Shown piece by piece: positions 32,433 to 43,500 of a stretch of DNA of 64,000 nucleotides. Below the pieces are notes generated by a model. The model was not told the DNA's origin. It was given only the letters and a program-made list of their open reading frames with translations, and did not search any database. Position 1 is the first letter of the stretch. Each line of letters begins with the position of its first letter. Both the position numbers and the translations under genes were made by a program. The stretch spans positions 1 through 64,000 of the forward strand of contig JAITQA010000029.1 of assembly GCA_031289145.1 (NCBI GenBank), read 5' to 3'. The stretch comes from Dysgonamonadaceae bacterium (GTDB lineage: Bacteria > Bacteroidota > Bacteroidia > Bacteroidales > Azobacteroidaceae).

Positions 32433-34439
32433 ATGGATTTCGAACTTATTTCAGACTATAAGCCTACGGGTGACCAACCGGAAGCCATTCGGGAGTTGGT
32501 GGAAGGCGCTAATCAAGGTTTGCCGTATCAGACACTTTTGGGTGTGACCGGCTCCGGAAAAACTTTCACTGTTGCCAATGTCATCAGAGAACTGAACAGG
32601 CCGGCTTTGATTCTGAGCCATAACAAGACGCTGGCCGCTCAGTTGTTCAGCGAATTTAAACATTTTTTCCCGCACAATGCAGTAGAGTATTTTGTTTCTT
32701 ACTACGATTATTACCAGCCGGAAGCTTATTTGCCCTCTACGAATACTTATATCGAAAAAGACCTGGCTATCAACCAGGAATTAGACCGGCTCCGTTTGTC
32801 TGCCACTTCGGCGCTGTTGTCCGGTCGGAAAGATGTCATTATCGTTTCTTCCGTTTCCTGCCTGTACGGTATCGGAAACCCTGCCGATTTCAAGGAAAAC
32901 GTTATCTCCGTCAAACGCGGACAAACTTTTTCGAGAAATGTTTTTCTTCGGAAATTAGTCGACAGCCTCTATTCGCGGAACCAGATAGAGTTTTCGCGCG
33001 GACATTTCCGGGTACAAGGTGATACGGTAGATATATACTTAGCTTATGTGGATTTAGCTCTTCGGGTTCTGTTCTGGGGAGATGAAATTGAAGAAATCTA
33101 CACCTTTGACCCCTTGACCGGCAATCCGGTGGAAATATTCGAATACTATGATATTTATCCGGCCAATATCTTTGTCACCACACGGGAAAGAACCAATGCG
33201 GCAATCACCCAAATCGAATTGGATTTGGGCGAAAGGGTGCAATTCTTTAATGACAACGGACAGATGCAAGAGGCGAAAAGACTTTACGAACGGGTGACTT
33301 ATGATTTGGAAATGATACGGGAACTCGGCTATTGTTCCGGAATAGAAAATTATTCCCGGTATTTTGACGGCCGGGAGGCCGGAACCCGCCCTTTTTGCCT
33401 GATTGATTATTTTCCAAAAGACTTTCTGACCTTTATCGACGAAAGCCATGTGACGGTTCCGCAAGTTCGCGCCATGTACGGAGGCGACCACTCGCGCAAA
33501 ATAAACCTTGTGGAGTACGGTTTCCGTTTGCCGGCTGCTATCGACAACCGGCCGCTGACTTTCGACGAATTTGAATCGCTTACCCCTCAGAAAATATTTA
33601 TCAGCGCAACGCCTGCCGATTTCGAACTGCAGATATGCGAAGGCGTGGTGACGGAACAAGTGCTGCGTCCCACCGGCCTGTTAGACCCGGTGATAGAGGT
33701 TCGCCCCAGCCTGAATCAAATCGACGACCTGATGGAAGAAATCAACCGGAGAACCGAACAGGGAGAACGCACCTTGGTCACCACCCTTACCAAAAGAATG
33801 GCCGAAGAACTGAATGACTATTTTTCCCGAATGGATATAAAAACAGCTTATATCCATTCGGATGTGGAAACCTTGGAACGCATCGAAATCATGGAAAAAT
33901 TGCGCCAAGGCTATTTCGATGTCTTGATAGGCGTGAACCTTTTGCGGGAAGGTTTGGACCTGCCGGAAGTCTCTTTGGTTGCCATCCTGGATGCAGATAA
34001 GGAAGGTTTCCTTCGCTCGCATCGCTCTCTGACACAGACCGCAGGCCGGGCTGCCCGCAACATCAACGGAAGGGTCATTTTCTATGCCGACCAGATAACG
34101 GAAAGCATGCAGAAAACCATAGACGAAACCAATCGGAGGCGGGAAAAACAATTGCTTTATAATGCAGAACACAATATTACACCCCAACAAATCGTTAAAA
34201 ATACACAGTCAATGCTGTTGAGAGGTGATGTGAAAGCCGAGCCGCAAGCCTATATAGAAAAAGAAAACGTCACTATTGCCGCCGAACCGGTGATTCAATA
34301 CATGACCAAAAAGGATTTGGAAAAGCTGATTGCCAAAACCCGTAAGTCTATGATGGATGCAGCAAAAAAATTAGAATTTCTGGAAGCCGCTCAGTACCGC
34401 GACGAACTGATTAAGTTAGAAGAAATGTTGAACAAGTAA
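32433..34439 (+). CDS. uvrB: UvrB, excinuclease ABC subunit B
   Basis: 668 residues, the usual length. It is the damage-verifying helicase-like subunit of nucleotide excision repair. Walker A GVTGSGKT (about 37-44), the beta-hairpin region [22 protein letters not shown] just after, [20 protein letters not shown] (about 335), helicase motifs [30 protein letters not shown] and QTAGRAARN, and the C-terminal UVR domain that contacts UvrC. fhs follows after 7 bp, so the two are likely cotranscribed. Confidence 0.98.
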   Translation: MDFELISDYKPTGDQPEAIRELVEGANQGLPYQTLLGVTGSGKTFTVANVIRELNRPALILSHNKTLAAQLFSEFKHFFPHNAVEYFVSYYDYYQPEAYLPSTNTYIEKDLAINQELDRLRLSATSALLSGRKDVIIVSSVSCLYGIGNPADFKENVISVKRGQTFSRNVFLRKLVDSLYSRNQIEFSRGHFRVQGDTVDIYLAYVDLALRVLFWGDEIEEIYTFDPLTGNPVEIFEYYDIYPANIFVTTRERTNAAITQIELDLGERVQFFNDNGQMQEAKRLYERVTYDLEMIRELGYCSGIENYSRYFDGREAGTRPFCLIDYFPKDFLTFIDESHVTVPQVRAMYGGDHSRKINLVEYGFRLPAAIDNRPLTFDEFESLTPQKIFISATPADFELQICEGVVTEQVLRPTGLLDPVIEVRPSLNQIDDLMEEINRRTEQGERTLVTTLTKRMAEELNDYFSRMDIKTAYIHSDVETLERIEIMEKLRQGYFDVLIGVNLLREGLDLPEVSLVAILDADKEGFLRSHRSLTQTAGRAARNINGRVIFYADQITESMQKTIDETNRRREKQLLYNAEHNITPQQIVKNTQSMLLRGDVKAEPQAYIEKENVTIAAEPVIQYMTKKDLEKLIAKTRKSMMDAAKKLEFLEAAQYRDELIKLEEMLNK

Positions 34440-34446
34440 AATTAAA

Positions 34447-36123
34447 ATGCGTATGCAGACAGATATCGAAATCGCTCGAGGGATAACCTTGGAGAAAATT
34501 AAGAAAATTGCGCAGGGAATCCATATTCCTGTCGATGAAATCATGAACTACGGCAAGTATATAGCCAAAGTGCCGGTCAATTTGATTGATGAAGAAAAAA
34601 TCAAGGAACACAAGTTGATTTTAGTTACGGCAATTACGCCTACCAGAGCCGGAATAGGTAAAACCACCGTTTCCATAGGATTGGCGCTGGGATTGGAAAA
34701 AATAGGAAAAAAAACTATTGTTGCTTTGCGGGAGCCGTCTTTAGGCCCCTGTTTCGGAATGAAAGGCGGCGCTGCCGGAGGCGGTTACGCACAGGTGTTG
34801 CCCATGGAAAATATCAATCTGCATTTTACCGGCGATTTCCATGCCGTCACTTCCGCCCACAATATGATAACGGCGCTACTGGACAATTATCTTTACCAGA
34901 ACCAAGGCGTTTGTGATGTGGGATTGAAAGAAATACTGTGGAAAAGAGTGCTGGACGTCAACGACCGAAGCCTGCGGAAATTAGTTACAGGCTTGGGAAC
35001 CCATACAAACGGCATCCCTACCGAGACGGGATTCGATATTACACCGGCTTCCGAAATTATGGCTATCCTGTGCCTGTCCAAAGATATAGACGATTTGAAA
35101 CGTCGAGTGGGAGAAATTGTCTTGGGATTCGACTTCAAAGACCAACCGCTAAAAGTAAAGGATTTGAAAATTGAAGGCGCCATTGCCGTTCTGCTCAAAG
35201 ACGCTATTCATCCGAACTTGGTACAGACGACTGAAAATACGGCTGCTTTTATTCACGGAGGCCCTTTTGCCAACATCGCACATGGGTGCAATTCTATTGT
35301 AGCTACGAAAATGGCCTTGACCTTCGGCGATTATGTCATCACGGAAGCCGGTTTCGGCGCCGATTTGGGTGCGGAAAAGTTCTTTAACATCAAATGCCGC
35401 AAAGCCGGTTTGCAACCCAAGTTGACCGTAATCGTAACGACTTCCCAAGGTTTGAAAATGCACGGGGGCGTTGCTTTGGGAAATATCAAAGAACCGAATC
35501 CGGAAGGCCTGCAAAAAGGTTTCGCCAATTTGGACAAGCATATCGAAAACATAAAAAGTTTTGGACAAAGTATCATTGTCACTTTCAACAGGTACGCTTT
35601 CGATACGGAAGCGGAAATCGCTTTAATAGCGGCGCATTGCCGGGAAATGGGCGTTGGATTTGCTGTGAACAATGCCTTTGCCGAAGGCGGAACCGGCGCC
35701 GTCGACCTGGCTGAATTGGTCGTCGAAACGATTGAAAAAAAGCCCTCCGCTCCACTTCGTTTCACTTATGACGCAGCGGATGATATCAAAACCAAGATAG
35801 AAAAAATAGCGCTGAATATCTATGGAGCCGACAGTATTCAATTCAGCGACCAGGCAGAAAAAATGCTGAGACATCTGAAACAAATGGCTGTTGAGCATTT
35901 CCCGGTTTGTATCGCCAAAACGCAGTTTTCTTTCTCCGCCAATCCCAAAGCTTATGGCGTGGAAAAAGGCTTTAAGTTGAAAATCAATGATATCGTTATC
36001 AACAACGGCGCGGAATTTATCGTGGCCATCGCCGGCGAAATCATGCGGATGCCGGGATTGCCCAAATATCCGAATGCCGTGAATATGGATATTGTAAATG
36101 GACAAATAGAAGGACTGTCGTGA
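34447..36123 (+). CDS. fhs: Formate-tetrahydrofolate ligase
   Basis: 558 residues. It makes 10-formyl-THF from formate, THF and ATP in one-carbon metabolism. The nucleotide-binding loop reads [20 protein letters not shown] (about 62-82), a slight variant of the usual [33 protein letters not shown] and [16 protein letters not shown] are typical. An alternative ATG lies two codons in. The 3' end overlaps a possible GTG start of the sigma factor gene, linking a core gene to PUL 2. Confidence 0.97.
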   Translation: MRMQTDIEIARGITLEKIKKIAQGIHIPVDEIMNYGKYIAKVPVNLIDEEKIKEHKLILVTAITPTRAGIGKTTVSIGLALGLEKIGKKTIVALREPSLGPCFGMKGGAAGGGYAQVLPMENINLHFTGDFHAVTSAHNMITALLDNYLYQNQGVCDVGLKEILWKRVLDVNDRSLRKLVTGLGTHTNGIPTETGFDITPASEIMAILCLSKDIDDLKRRVGEIVLGFDFKDQPLKVKDLKIEGAIAVLLKDAIHPNLVQTTENTAAFIHGGPFANIAHGCNSIVATKMALTFGDYVITEAGFGADLGAEKFFNIKCRKAGLQPKLTVIVTTSQGLKMHGGVALGNIKEPNPEGLQKGFANLDKHIENIKSFGQSIIVTFNRYAFDTEAEIALIAAHCREMGVGFAVNNAFAEGGTGAVDLAELVVETIEKKPSAPLRFTYDAADDIKTKIEKIALNIYGADSIQFSDQAEKMLRHLKQMAVEHFPVCIAKTQFSFSANPKAYGVEKGFKLKINDIVINNGAEFIVAIAGEIMRMPGLPKYPNAVNMDIVNGQIEGLS

Positions 36124-36140
36124 GTGGAGACTTTACAGCA

Positions 36141-36749
36141 ATGTATTCCGACGAAGAAGATTTGATTCATTCCCTTTTATCGGGGGATGATATGGCATTT
36201 TCAATGATTTATAGCAGGTATGCAGAAATACTTTTTGCATACGGATGTGGTTTTGGGTTTGAACGAGAGCTTATAAAAGATGCCATCCAGGACGTTTTTT
36301 ATAAGTTGTATTTTAACAGAAACCTGTTGAAAGATGTCAAAAACCTGCGATATTATCTTTATCGAATGTTGAAGAATCGATTGCTGGATATAAATCGTTC
36401 TGTTGTAGCGTTTGATGATATTCAATCGGACGAATTGACGTTCGATATCAAAGCCGATATTCTGGATAATATGATAGCCGAAGAGGAAAAAAAGGAGATA
36501 GAACACAAGATAGAAGCCTTGTTCTGCGTACTGACAAGCAGACAGCGAGAAGCCATTTATTTGCGTTATATCCGGGAAATGGAGTACGAAGAAATAGGAA
36601 AATTGCTGGATATGACGGCCCCTGCTGTTCGAAAATTAGTTGCAAGAGCTATCAAACGCCTGAGAGAAATAAATAACAATGGGTATCTGCTCTTCTGCTT
36701 GTTTTCGTATTTATTTTATGAAAATTTCCAGTTGAATGGGAACATATAA
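36141..36749 (+). CDS. ECF RNA polymerase sigma factor of PUL 2
   Basis: 202 residues from the ATG at 36141 (a GTG at 36120 overlapping the fhs stop would add 7). Sigma region 2 (FSMIYSRYAEILFAYGCG...IKDAIQDVFYKLYFN) and region 4 (SRQREAIYLRYIREMEYEEIGKLLDM...VRKLVARAIKRLRE) are clear. In Bacteroidales PULs such factors drive transcription of the adjacent susC operon once released by the FecR-type anti-sigma factor, encoded 48 bp downstream. Confidence 0.93.
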   Translation: MYSDEEDLIHSLLSGDDMAFSMIYSRYAEILFAYGCGFGFERELIKDAIQDVFYKLYFNRNLLKDVKNLRYYLYRMLKNRLLDINRSVVAFDDIQSDELTFDIKADILDNMIAEEEKKEIEHKIEALFCVLTSRQREAIYLRYIREMEYEEIGKLLDMTAPAVRKLVARAIKRLREINNNGYLLFCLFSYLFYENFQLNGNI

Positions 36750-36797
36750 AAATATTTATCGTCTATGTAAAAGTAGCAGACGTTACACCAAAAAAAG

Positions 36798-37985
36798 ATG
36801 AATAGCATATACGAATCATATACAAGCCCGAATTTTCTCAAGGATGAATCATTTTTAAGATGGCGTTTTTTTCCGACCGGAGAAGATTGTTTGTTTTGGG
36901 AACGGTTTATGGAGTGTCACCCCGACAAAAGAAAAGAAATTGATGAAGCGATTCGGATATTGAAATCGTTGCAATTGAACAATTATTCCTTTGAGACGAA
37001 TGAGAGGATGCTTCTTTTCGAGTCGTTACAAAAGCGTATTTCGGAGAAAAAGCGGAATCGCCTGAAACAAATCAGGTATGCGGCTTCCGTAGCGGCAGGA
37101 TTCGCTTTAATGATTGCTCTTTCCTGTTACCTTTTTTTAAAAACGAATACTCAGGTTGACAATATCGCTTCGGTAAGTCACCAGGCCGATGTACAGAAAA
37201 AAAGTGAGAAAGACATTCAATTGATTTTGACTAATAAAGAAGTCATATCTTTTGCCGAAAACGCAGATATTAAAGTTGCACCGGATGGAAATGTGGTTGT
37301 GAGTTCCGATAGTAAGATAATAGCGGCAGGAAATGCAGCTGTCTCATCTACATCGTTAAATAAATTGATTGTACCAAAAGGGAAAAGGTCTTCTCTGATT
37401 TTACCCGACGGAACCAGGGTGTGGATAAATTCGGGAAGCGTCTTGGAATTTCCCGATTGCTTTTCCGGGAACACAAGAGAGATACGGGTAGAAGGCGAGA
37501 TTTACATAGAAGTAGCCAAAAACGAAAAACAGCCGTTTTTTGTACATACGCCTTTGTTTTCCGTGAATATTGTAGGTACACGGTTCAATGTATCCGCATA
37601 CAGGGAGGATTTTACCCAATCGGTGGTTTTGGTAGAAGGGAAAGTTAACGTTAATTTCAAAGAAAAAACGGTTTATTTACTACCGGATGAAAAAATTTCC
37701 ATCAATGACCGGGAAGTCAGGAAAGAAAAAGTAAATATCTATGATTATATTAGTTGGAAAGACGGCTTGCTTCAATTTCACAGCGAGTCATTGTTTTTGA
37801 TATTAAACAGAGTATCTCGTTATTACGATGTACATATCGAATGTGATGAAAAAATCAAGCAAATGAAGTGTACGGGGAAGTTAGTGCTTTTCGATGAGAT
37901 TGAAGAAGTGTTGCAGACAATTTCAAAAACGCTTTCTGTTAGATATAAAATAACTGAAAATCAAATAGTTGTATATAAGAAATGA
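36798..37985 (+). CDS. FecR-type anti-sigma factor of PUL 2
   Basis: 395 residues. A cytoplasmic N-terminal part that binds sigma, one membrane helix (ASVAAGFALMIALSCYLFL, about 97-115), the periplasmic FecR domain (LIVPKGKRSSLILPDGTRVW, GEIYIEVAKNEKQPFFVHTP, TRFNVSAYRED) and a C-terminal DUF4974-like domain (SLFLILNRVSRYYDVHIECDE) that contacts the STN domain of SusC. The partner SusC (40550-43984) does carry an STN domain, so the signalling chain is complete. Confidence 0.95.
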   Translation: MNSIYESYTSPNFLKDESFLRWRFFPTGEDCLFWERFMECHPDKRKEIDEAIRILKSLQLNNYSFETNERMLLFESLQKRISEKKRNRLKQIRYAASVAAGFALMIALSCYLFLKTNTQVDNIASVSHQADVQKKSEKDIQLILTNKEVISFAENADIKVAPDGNVVVSSDSKIIAAGNAAVSSTSLNKLIVPKGKRSSLILPDGTRVWINSGSVLEFPDCFSGNTREIRVEGEIYIEVAKNEKQPFFVHTPLFSVNIVGTRFNVSAYREDFTQSVVLVEGKVNVNFKEKTVYLLPDEKISINDREVRKEKVNIYDYISWKDGLLQFHSESLFLILNRVSRYYDVHIECDEKIKQMKCTGKLVLFDEIEEVLQTISKTLSVRYKITENQIVVYKK

Positions 37986-38025
37986 TGAAAACGCCCTCAT
38001 TTAGTAACTTTAAATAATAAATACG

Positions 38026-40341
38026 ATGACAAACTTTATGAAATCTGTTTGGAATAAACAGTACTTGATTGTATCACTAATTAGCTGCATGTCGACGCTT
38101 GTTGTTGCACAACAAAAAGCGCCCGTAGATTACGTCAGCATATTGGTCGGCACACAGTCGAAACATGCTTTATCTACCGGAAATACATATCCGGCCGTCG
38201 CCTTGCCCTGGGGAATGAATTTTTGGATGCCTCAGACCGGGAAGATGGGCGATGGATGGGCCTATACTTACGATGCCGACAAGATACGCGGTTTCAAACA
38301 AACACATCAGCCCAGTCCCTGGATTAACGACTACGGACAATTCGCCCTGATGCCGGTCACGGGAAATCCGGTCTTTGACCAGGACGCGCGTGCCAGCTGG
38401 TTTTCACACAAGGCGGAAGTTGCCAAACCGTACTATTACAAGGTATATTTGGCCGACCACGATGTAACGACGGAAATAACGCCGACCGACCGCGCAGTGC
38501 TGTTTCGGTTCACGTTTCCTGAAAACGATCGATCGTTCGTTGTGATAGATGCTTTTGATAAAGGGTCTTACGTGAAAGTAATTCCGGAAGAGAATAAAAT
38601 AATCGGCTATACGACTAAAAACAGCGGCGGTGTTCCTTCTAATTTTAAAAATTATTTTGTAATCGTTTTCGATAAGGCTTTTACTTACAAAGCTACGGTT
38701 GATAGCGGGATTATTACGGAAAATAAATTGGCATCCGAGTCAATACATTCCGGGGCTATTATCGGTTTTGCAACGAAAAGAGGAGAAATAGTACATGCGC
38801 AAGTGGCCTCGTCCTTTATCAGCCCCGAACAGGCCGAACTGAACCTGAAAGAACTGGGTAATTCCGGTTTTGAGGCGTTGAAAGAATCCGGCAGGAAAAG
38901 ATGGAATGAAGTATTAAGCCGGGTAGCAGTTGAAGATGGTGATATTGATAATTTGCGGACATTTTATTCTTGTTTATACCGTTCCGTACTATTTCCGAGG
39001 AGTTTTTTCGAATACGATGCGGACGGCAATGTAATGCATTACAGTCCGTATAACGGGCAAGTGTTGCCGGGGTATATGTTTACCGATACCGGTTTCTGGG
39101 ACACTTTTCGCTGTTTGTTTCCGCTGTTGAATTTACTGTATCCTTCGATGAATGTGAAAATACAGGAGGGACTGGTCAATACCTGTAAAGAAAGCGGATT
39201 CCTGCCTGAATGGGCCAGTCCGGGACACCGGGATTGTATGATAGGCAATAATTCGGCTTCGATTGTAGCAGATGCCTATTTGAAAGGCCTGCGCGGCTAT
39301 GATATAGAAACCTTGTATGAGGCGGTAATTCACGGAACCGAAAACGTGCATCCGAAAATCAAATCTACCGGAAGGCTGGGGCATGAATACTACAACCGGC
39401 TGGGCTATGTGCCTTACAACGTGGGTATACAGGAAAGCGCCGCCCGCACGCTGGAATATGCCTACGACGATTGGGCAATCTACCGGTTGGCAAAAGCCTT
39501 GAATCGCCCGGAAGAAGAAATTGCCGTTTTTGCAAAACGGGCGCTGAATTATAAAAATGTATTCGATGCGGAAACCAAGTTAATGCGCGGTAAAAATGAA
39601 GACGGTAATTTCCAGTCGCCTTTTAATCCCTTGAAATGGGGTGACGCCTTTACCGAAGGCAATAGCTGGCATTATACCTGGTCGGTTTTTCATGACCCGC
39701 AAGGTTTGGTGAATCTGATGGGAGGAAAAGAAATTTTTAACCGGATGATGGATTCCGTTTTCAATCTCCCTCCCTTGTTCGACGAAAGTTATTACGGGTC
39801 CGTGATTCACGAAATACGCGAAATGCAGATTATGAACATGGGCAATTACGCACATGGCAATCAACCCGTACAACACATGATTTATCTGTATAATTATTCC
39901 GGAGAACCCTGGAAAACACAATATTGGGTGCGCGAGGTGATGGATAAACTTTATAGCGCCGCTCCCGACGGCTATTGCGGAGACGAAGACAACGGACAGA
40001 CATCCGCCTGGTACGTGTTTTCCGCTATGGGATTCTATCCGGTGTGTCCGGGTACGGATGAATATGTGCTCGGTTCGCCATTGTTCGAAAAAGTAAGTTT
40101 AAATCTGGAAAATGGGAAAAAAGTAGTCATCAATGCCCTTAATAATCATAAAAATAACCGGTATGTCTCGTCAATTACCGTAAACGGCCGGGCATACGGC
40201 AAGAATTATATAACCCATAATCAACTGATAAAAGGTGCGGTTATTAACTGTCGGATGGGGCCTGTCGCCAACAAACAAAAAGGAATTGCAAGCAAAGATT
40301 TTCCGTATTCATTTTCCAATGAATTGCTGGGCGGGAAATAA
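38026..40341 (+). CDS. GH92 family alpha-mannosidase (PUL 2)
   Basis: 771 residues with a signal peptide ending near VVAQQ. Canonical GH92 blocks: VDYVSILVGTQSKHALSTGN and ALPWGMNFWMPQTG; the catalytic acid in FTEGNSWHYTWSV (about 545); and the base/calcium block GDEDNGQTSAWYVFSAMGFYPVCPG (about 660). Closer to the standard family sequence than the PUL 1 copy. It sits 40 bp after fecR, between the regulators and susC, so it is probably part of the regulatory transcript. Together with GH99 it points to an alpha-mannose polymer. An in-frame ATG at 38038 is an alternative start. Confidence 0.95.
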   Translation: MTNFMKSVWNKQYLIVSLISCMSTLVVAQQKAPVDYVSILVGTQSKHALSTGNTYPAVALPWGMNFWMPQTGKMGDGWAYTYDADKIRGFKQTHQPSPWINDYGQFALMPVTGNPVFDQDARASWFSHKAEVAKPYYYKVYLADHDVTTEITPTDRAVLFRFTFPENDRSFVVIDAFDKGSYVKVIPEENKIIGYTTKNSGGVPSNFKNYFVIVFDKAFTYKATVDSGIITENKLASESIHSGAIIGFATKRGEIVHAQVASSFISPEQAELNLKELGNSGFEALKESGRKRWNEVLSRVAVEDGDIDNLRTFYSCLYRSVLFPRSFFEYDADGNVMHYSPYNGQVLPGYMFTDTGFWDTFRCLFPLLNLLYPSMNVKIQEGLVNTCKESGFLPEWASPGHRDCMIGNNSASIVADAYLKGLRGYDIETLYEAVIHGTENVHPKIKSTGRLGHEYYNRLGYVPYNVGIQESAARTLEYAYDDWAIYRLAKALNRPEEEIAVFAKRALNYKNVFDAETKLMRGKNEDGNFQSPFNPLKWGDAFTEGNSWHYTWSVFHDPQGLVNLMGGKEIFNRMMDSVFNLPPLFDESYYGSVIHEIREMQIMNMGNYAHGNQPVQHMIYLYNYSGEPWKTQYWVREVMDKLYSAAPDGYCGDEDNGQTSAWYVFSAMGFYPVCPGTDEYVLGSPLFEKVSLNLENGKKVVINALNNHKNNRYVSSITVNGRAYGKNYITHNQLIKGAVINCRMGPVANKQKGIASKDFPYSFSNELLGGK

Positions 40342-40465
40342 TAAAATTTTATTTAAATAATGGGAACATATTTTTTTCTTAAGCGTCTTTAAAATAAAAC
40401 AATCGTTTGTATAATTTTAAAAAATAGCAGCCTATGGAATAATAAACATTCTTTAAACAAAAAGC

Positions 40466-40489
40466 CGGATAATACCGCCATATTATCCG
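40466..40489. promoter_or_regulatory. Inverted repeat in the leader region of PUL 2 susC
   Basis: CGGATAAT (40466-40473) and ATTATCCG (40482-40489) are perfect 8-bp arms with an 8-nt loop, in the 208-bp gap before susC. It could be a terminator or attenuator after GH92, or a regulator site; no T-run follows. Confidence 0.45.
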
Positions 40490-40549
40490 ACACCGTTCAT
40501 TTTACAGTAAACAATCTAATTCGTAAACTTATAAAATTGATGCAAAAGT

Positions 40550-43500
40550 ATGAAAAAAATTCTTTATCAGAAAAGATTATCTATCAATAATCTCTGTTAT
40601 ATCTTAAAAATCATGAAAATTACAGTTCTTCTATTATTCTTAGGAATTGGAAATGTATTTTCAAAATCCTATTCGCAATCTGCTTTACTCTCTCTCAAAA
40701 TGGATAAACAACCGATTGAGGAAGTTTTTGATGCCATTGAAAATATGAGTGAATATGTTTTCTTTTTTTCGGATGAAATCAAATCCGATATAAAGAAAAA
40801 AGTGAGTGTCAGTGCAAAATCGACCACGTTGGATAAAATTTTGGATGACTTGTTTGAAGAAACCGAATTGTCTTACATTATTAAAGACAGGCAGGTGATG
40901 ATAGCAAGGAAAGAAGGTAGCGCCGGTTTTGCAGCATTACAACAGCAGCCGGAAAAGCCACATTCCCTATCCGGAAAAGTTATGGATGAAAACGGGGAAC
41001 CCCTGATAGGGGTCAGTATTTCCGTCAAAGGGACTGATACAAGAACAATCACGGATTCAAGGGGAAATTACTACATAGAAACGCCTTCCGATGGGATGAT
41101 TGATTTTTCGTATATCGGATTTCAGAATTTGTCTGTCTCCGTAAACAAACGCACAACGATTGATATTGTCTTGAAAGAAGATGCTCAGTCTATTGATGAA
41201 GTTGTGGTGGTGGGATACGGCACCCTAAAAAAAGAAACTTTGAGTGGCGCCATTTCTACTATTTCGAACAAAGATATACTTACTACAAAATCACCGTCCC
41301 TTGCCGTGGCCTTAGCCGGTAAAGTTTCAGGACTTCAAATCCGGCAAAACAATGGCCTTCCCGGTAGCTTCAACACGAATATCAATGTACGCGGCTTGGG
41401 CACGCCTTTGTTTGTCATTGACGGTGTCGTCAGGAATGAACCGACCGAATTTCAGAAACTGAATCCGGAAGATATTGAAAGTATCACAGTCCTTAAAGAT
41501 GCTTCAGCAGCTATCTATGGCATCAATTCGAGCAATGGTGCAATTTTGGTAAAAACAAAATCCGGCTCAAAAGGGCCTTTACGTGCATCTTACAATATGT
41601 TGTTCGGAATAACCTCTCCTACGCATCATACCGAAATGATGAATGTGAAACAATATTGGGAAATCAGGAATGAAGATGGCGTAAATTCAGGGGGTGCACC
41701 CTACTTTTCTTCTCGCGAAGAATTAGAAAAAGCCCAGGCGCTCCCCTACACGAATTGGTATGACGAGGTATTCAAGCAGTCGGCATTCCAACAGCAACAT
41801 AACCTGATACTTCAAGGCGGAAACGAAACGGTTTCTACTTATTTCAGCGTCGGCTATAATACCGACAATGGCTTGTTTAGGAGTGGAGACATTGGGTATA
41901 ATAAATATTCACTCAGAAATGCTACCAAATTCAATGTCAATAAAGACTTAATCGTTGAGCTAAATTTGTATGGATATACCGATTACCGCAAGCAACCGGG
42001 AACCTGGGATGACGCTTTCTTTTATTTGAACAAAGCGGTTCACGGACTTATACCTTCAGAGACGGTGTATGCAAATAACAATCCGTTGTACTACAACAGA
42101 CCAAGGCCTTTAAATGACAATCCGATTCAATTCTCTGAGCGAGATAATTTTGGCTATGGAGAATGGCGAGATAGATTTATTCAGGTTTCTTTGGGAATAA
42201 CATATAATATTCCATCTGTTGAGGGATTCAAAATTAAGTTACAAGGAGCCTACGATGCGAAAACCTACATAAGAACCCGCGTTCAGAAAAGGATTGTAAA
42301 TTATATTTATTCTCCTGCAACAGAAACCTATTCTTCATACAATAATTATGATCCGAGCATACAGGAAGAAAATACGAATTTGTCACGGGTAAATTTCCAG
42401 GGACATCTTCTGTATGAGAAACAAATTGCCGGAGACCATAATGTAGCTGCGGTTTTGGTTGGTGAAGCCAGGGAAAACAATGACCGTTATCTTAGCGGAA
42501 AACGATTTTATGAAGGGGATTTTTTCACGATAGATGTTATAGACAGAGCGCCCAGCACGAATCAACAGACGAGTGGAAATACGAGCCGGTCTACTTACAT
42601 GTCACTTATTGGTCGTTTGAATTATGATTTTAGAAATAAATATTTGTTTGAATTTGCATTTCGGGAAGATGGTTCTTATCGTTATGCACCGGAAAAACGA
42701 TGGGGATTTTTCCCTGTAGTTTCTATTGGTTGGCGTATTGCAGAAGAAAATTTTTTTAAAGACAACTTACCTGTAATTTCCAATTTGAAGTTACGGGCAT
42801 CTCATGGTATTACGGGGCAAGACGCGGGGAGTCCATTTCAACACATAGTCGGTTATTCTAGCTATAACGGATATGTGTTGGATGCATCAGGAAAATACGT
42901 AAACGGCTATACGAGCGGCTCTTTATCAAATCAGAATTTGACATGGACTACTTCGGAAACCAGCGATATTGGTATTGATTCTGAATTTTGGAATGGAAAG
43001 TTGACTTTTTCAATGGATGTTTATCGCAGAAACAGAAGCGGATTGTTGACTACTCGTTTGCAGGCATTGCCCAATACATTCGGAGCTTCTTTGCCCCAGG
43101 AAAACCTGAATAAAGACAGGACGGACGGTTTCGAACTTTTACTTGGACACAAAAATAGGATTAACGCTTTTCAATATGGTGTTTCGGCAAATATGAATGT
43201 GGGTCGTACGAAAACAATATTTACAGAGAGCGCGCCATTCAGAAGCAGTATGGACCGGTGGAAAAACGGTTCCGTCGACAGATGGCATGACATTGGTTGG
43301 GGCTATCAGGTAGTCGGGCAATACCAAAATTATGAGGAAATCCGTAACGGCGTTATTGAAACCGGCAGTTATGGCAATTCCAGGACGCTTCCGGGAGACT
43401 ACATACACTTGGATGTAAATGGAGATGGAATTATTAGTGGCGCTGATATGGCTCCCATCTTCTGGAACGGACAGCCTAAATTAAATTTTGGCATTACTTT

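Noticed and set aside
33054..33659. 201-codon minus-strand open frame
   Set aside because: Antisense shadow of uvrB, which is intact.
35149..36105. Several long minus-strand frames opposite fhs
   Set aside because: Shadows of a highly conserved gene; no independent motifs.
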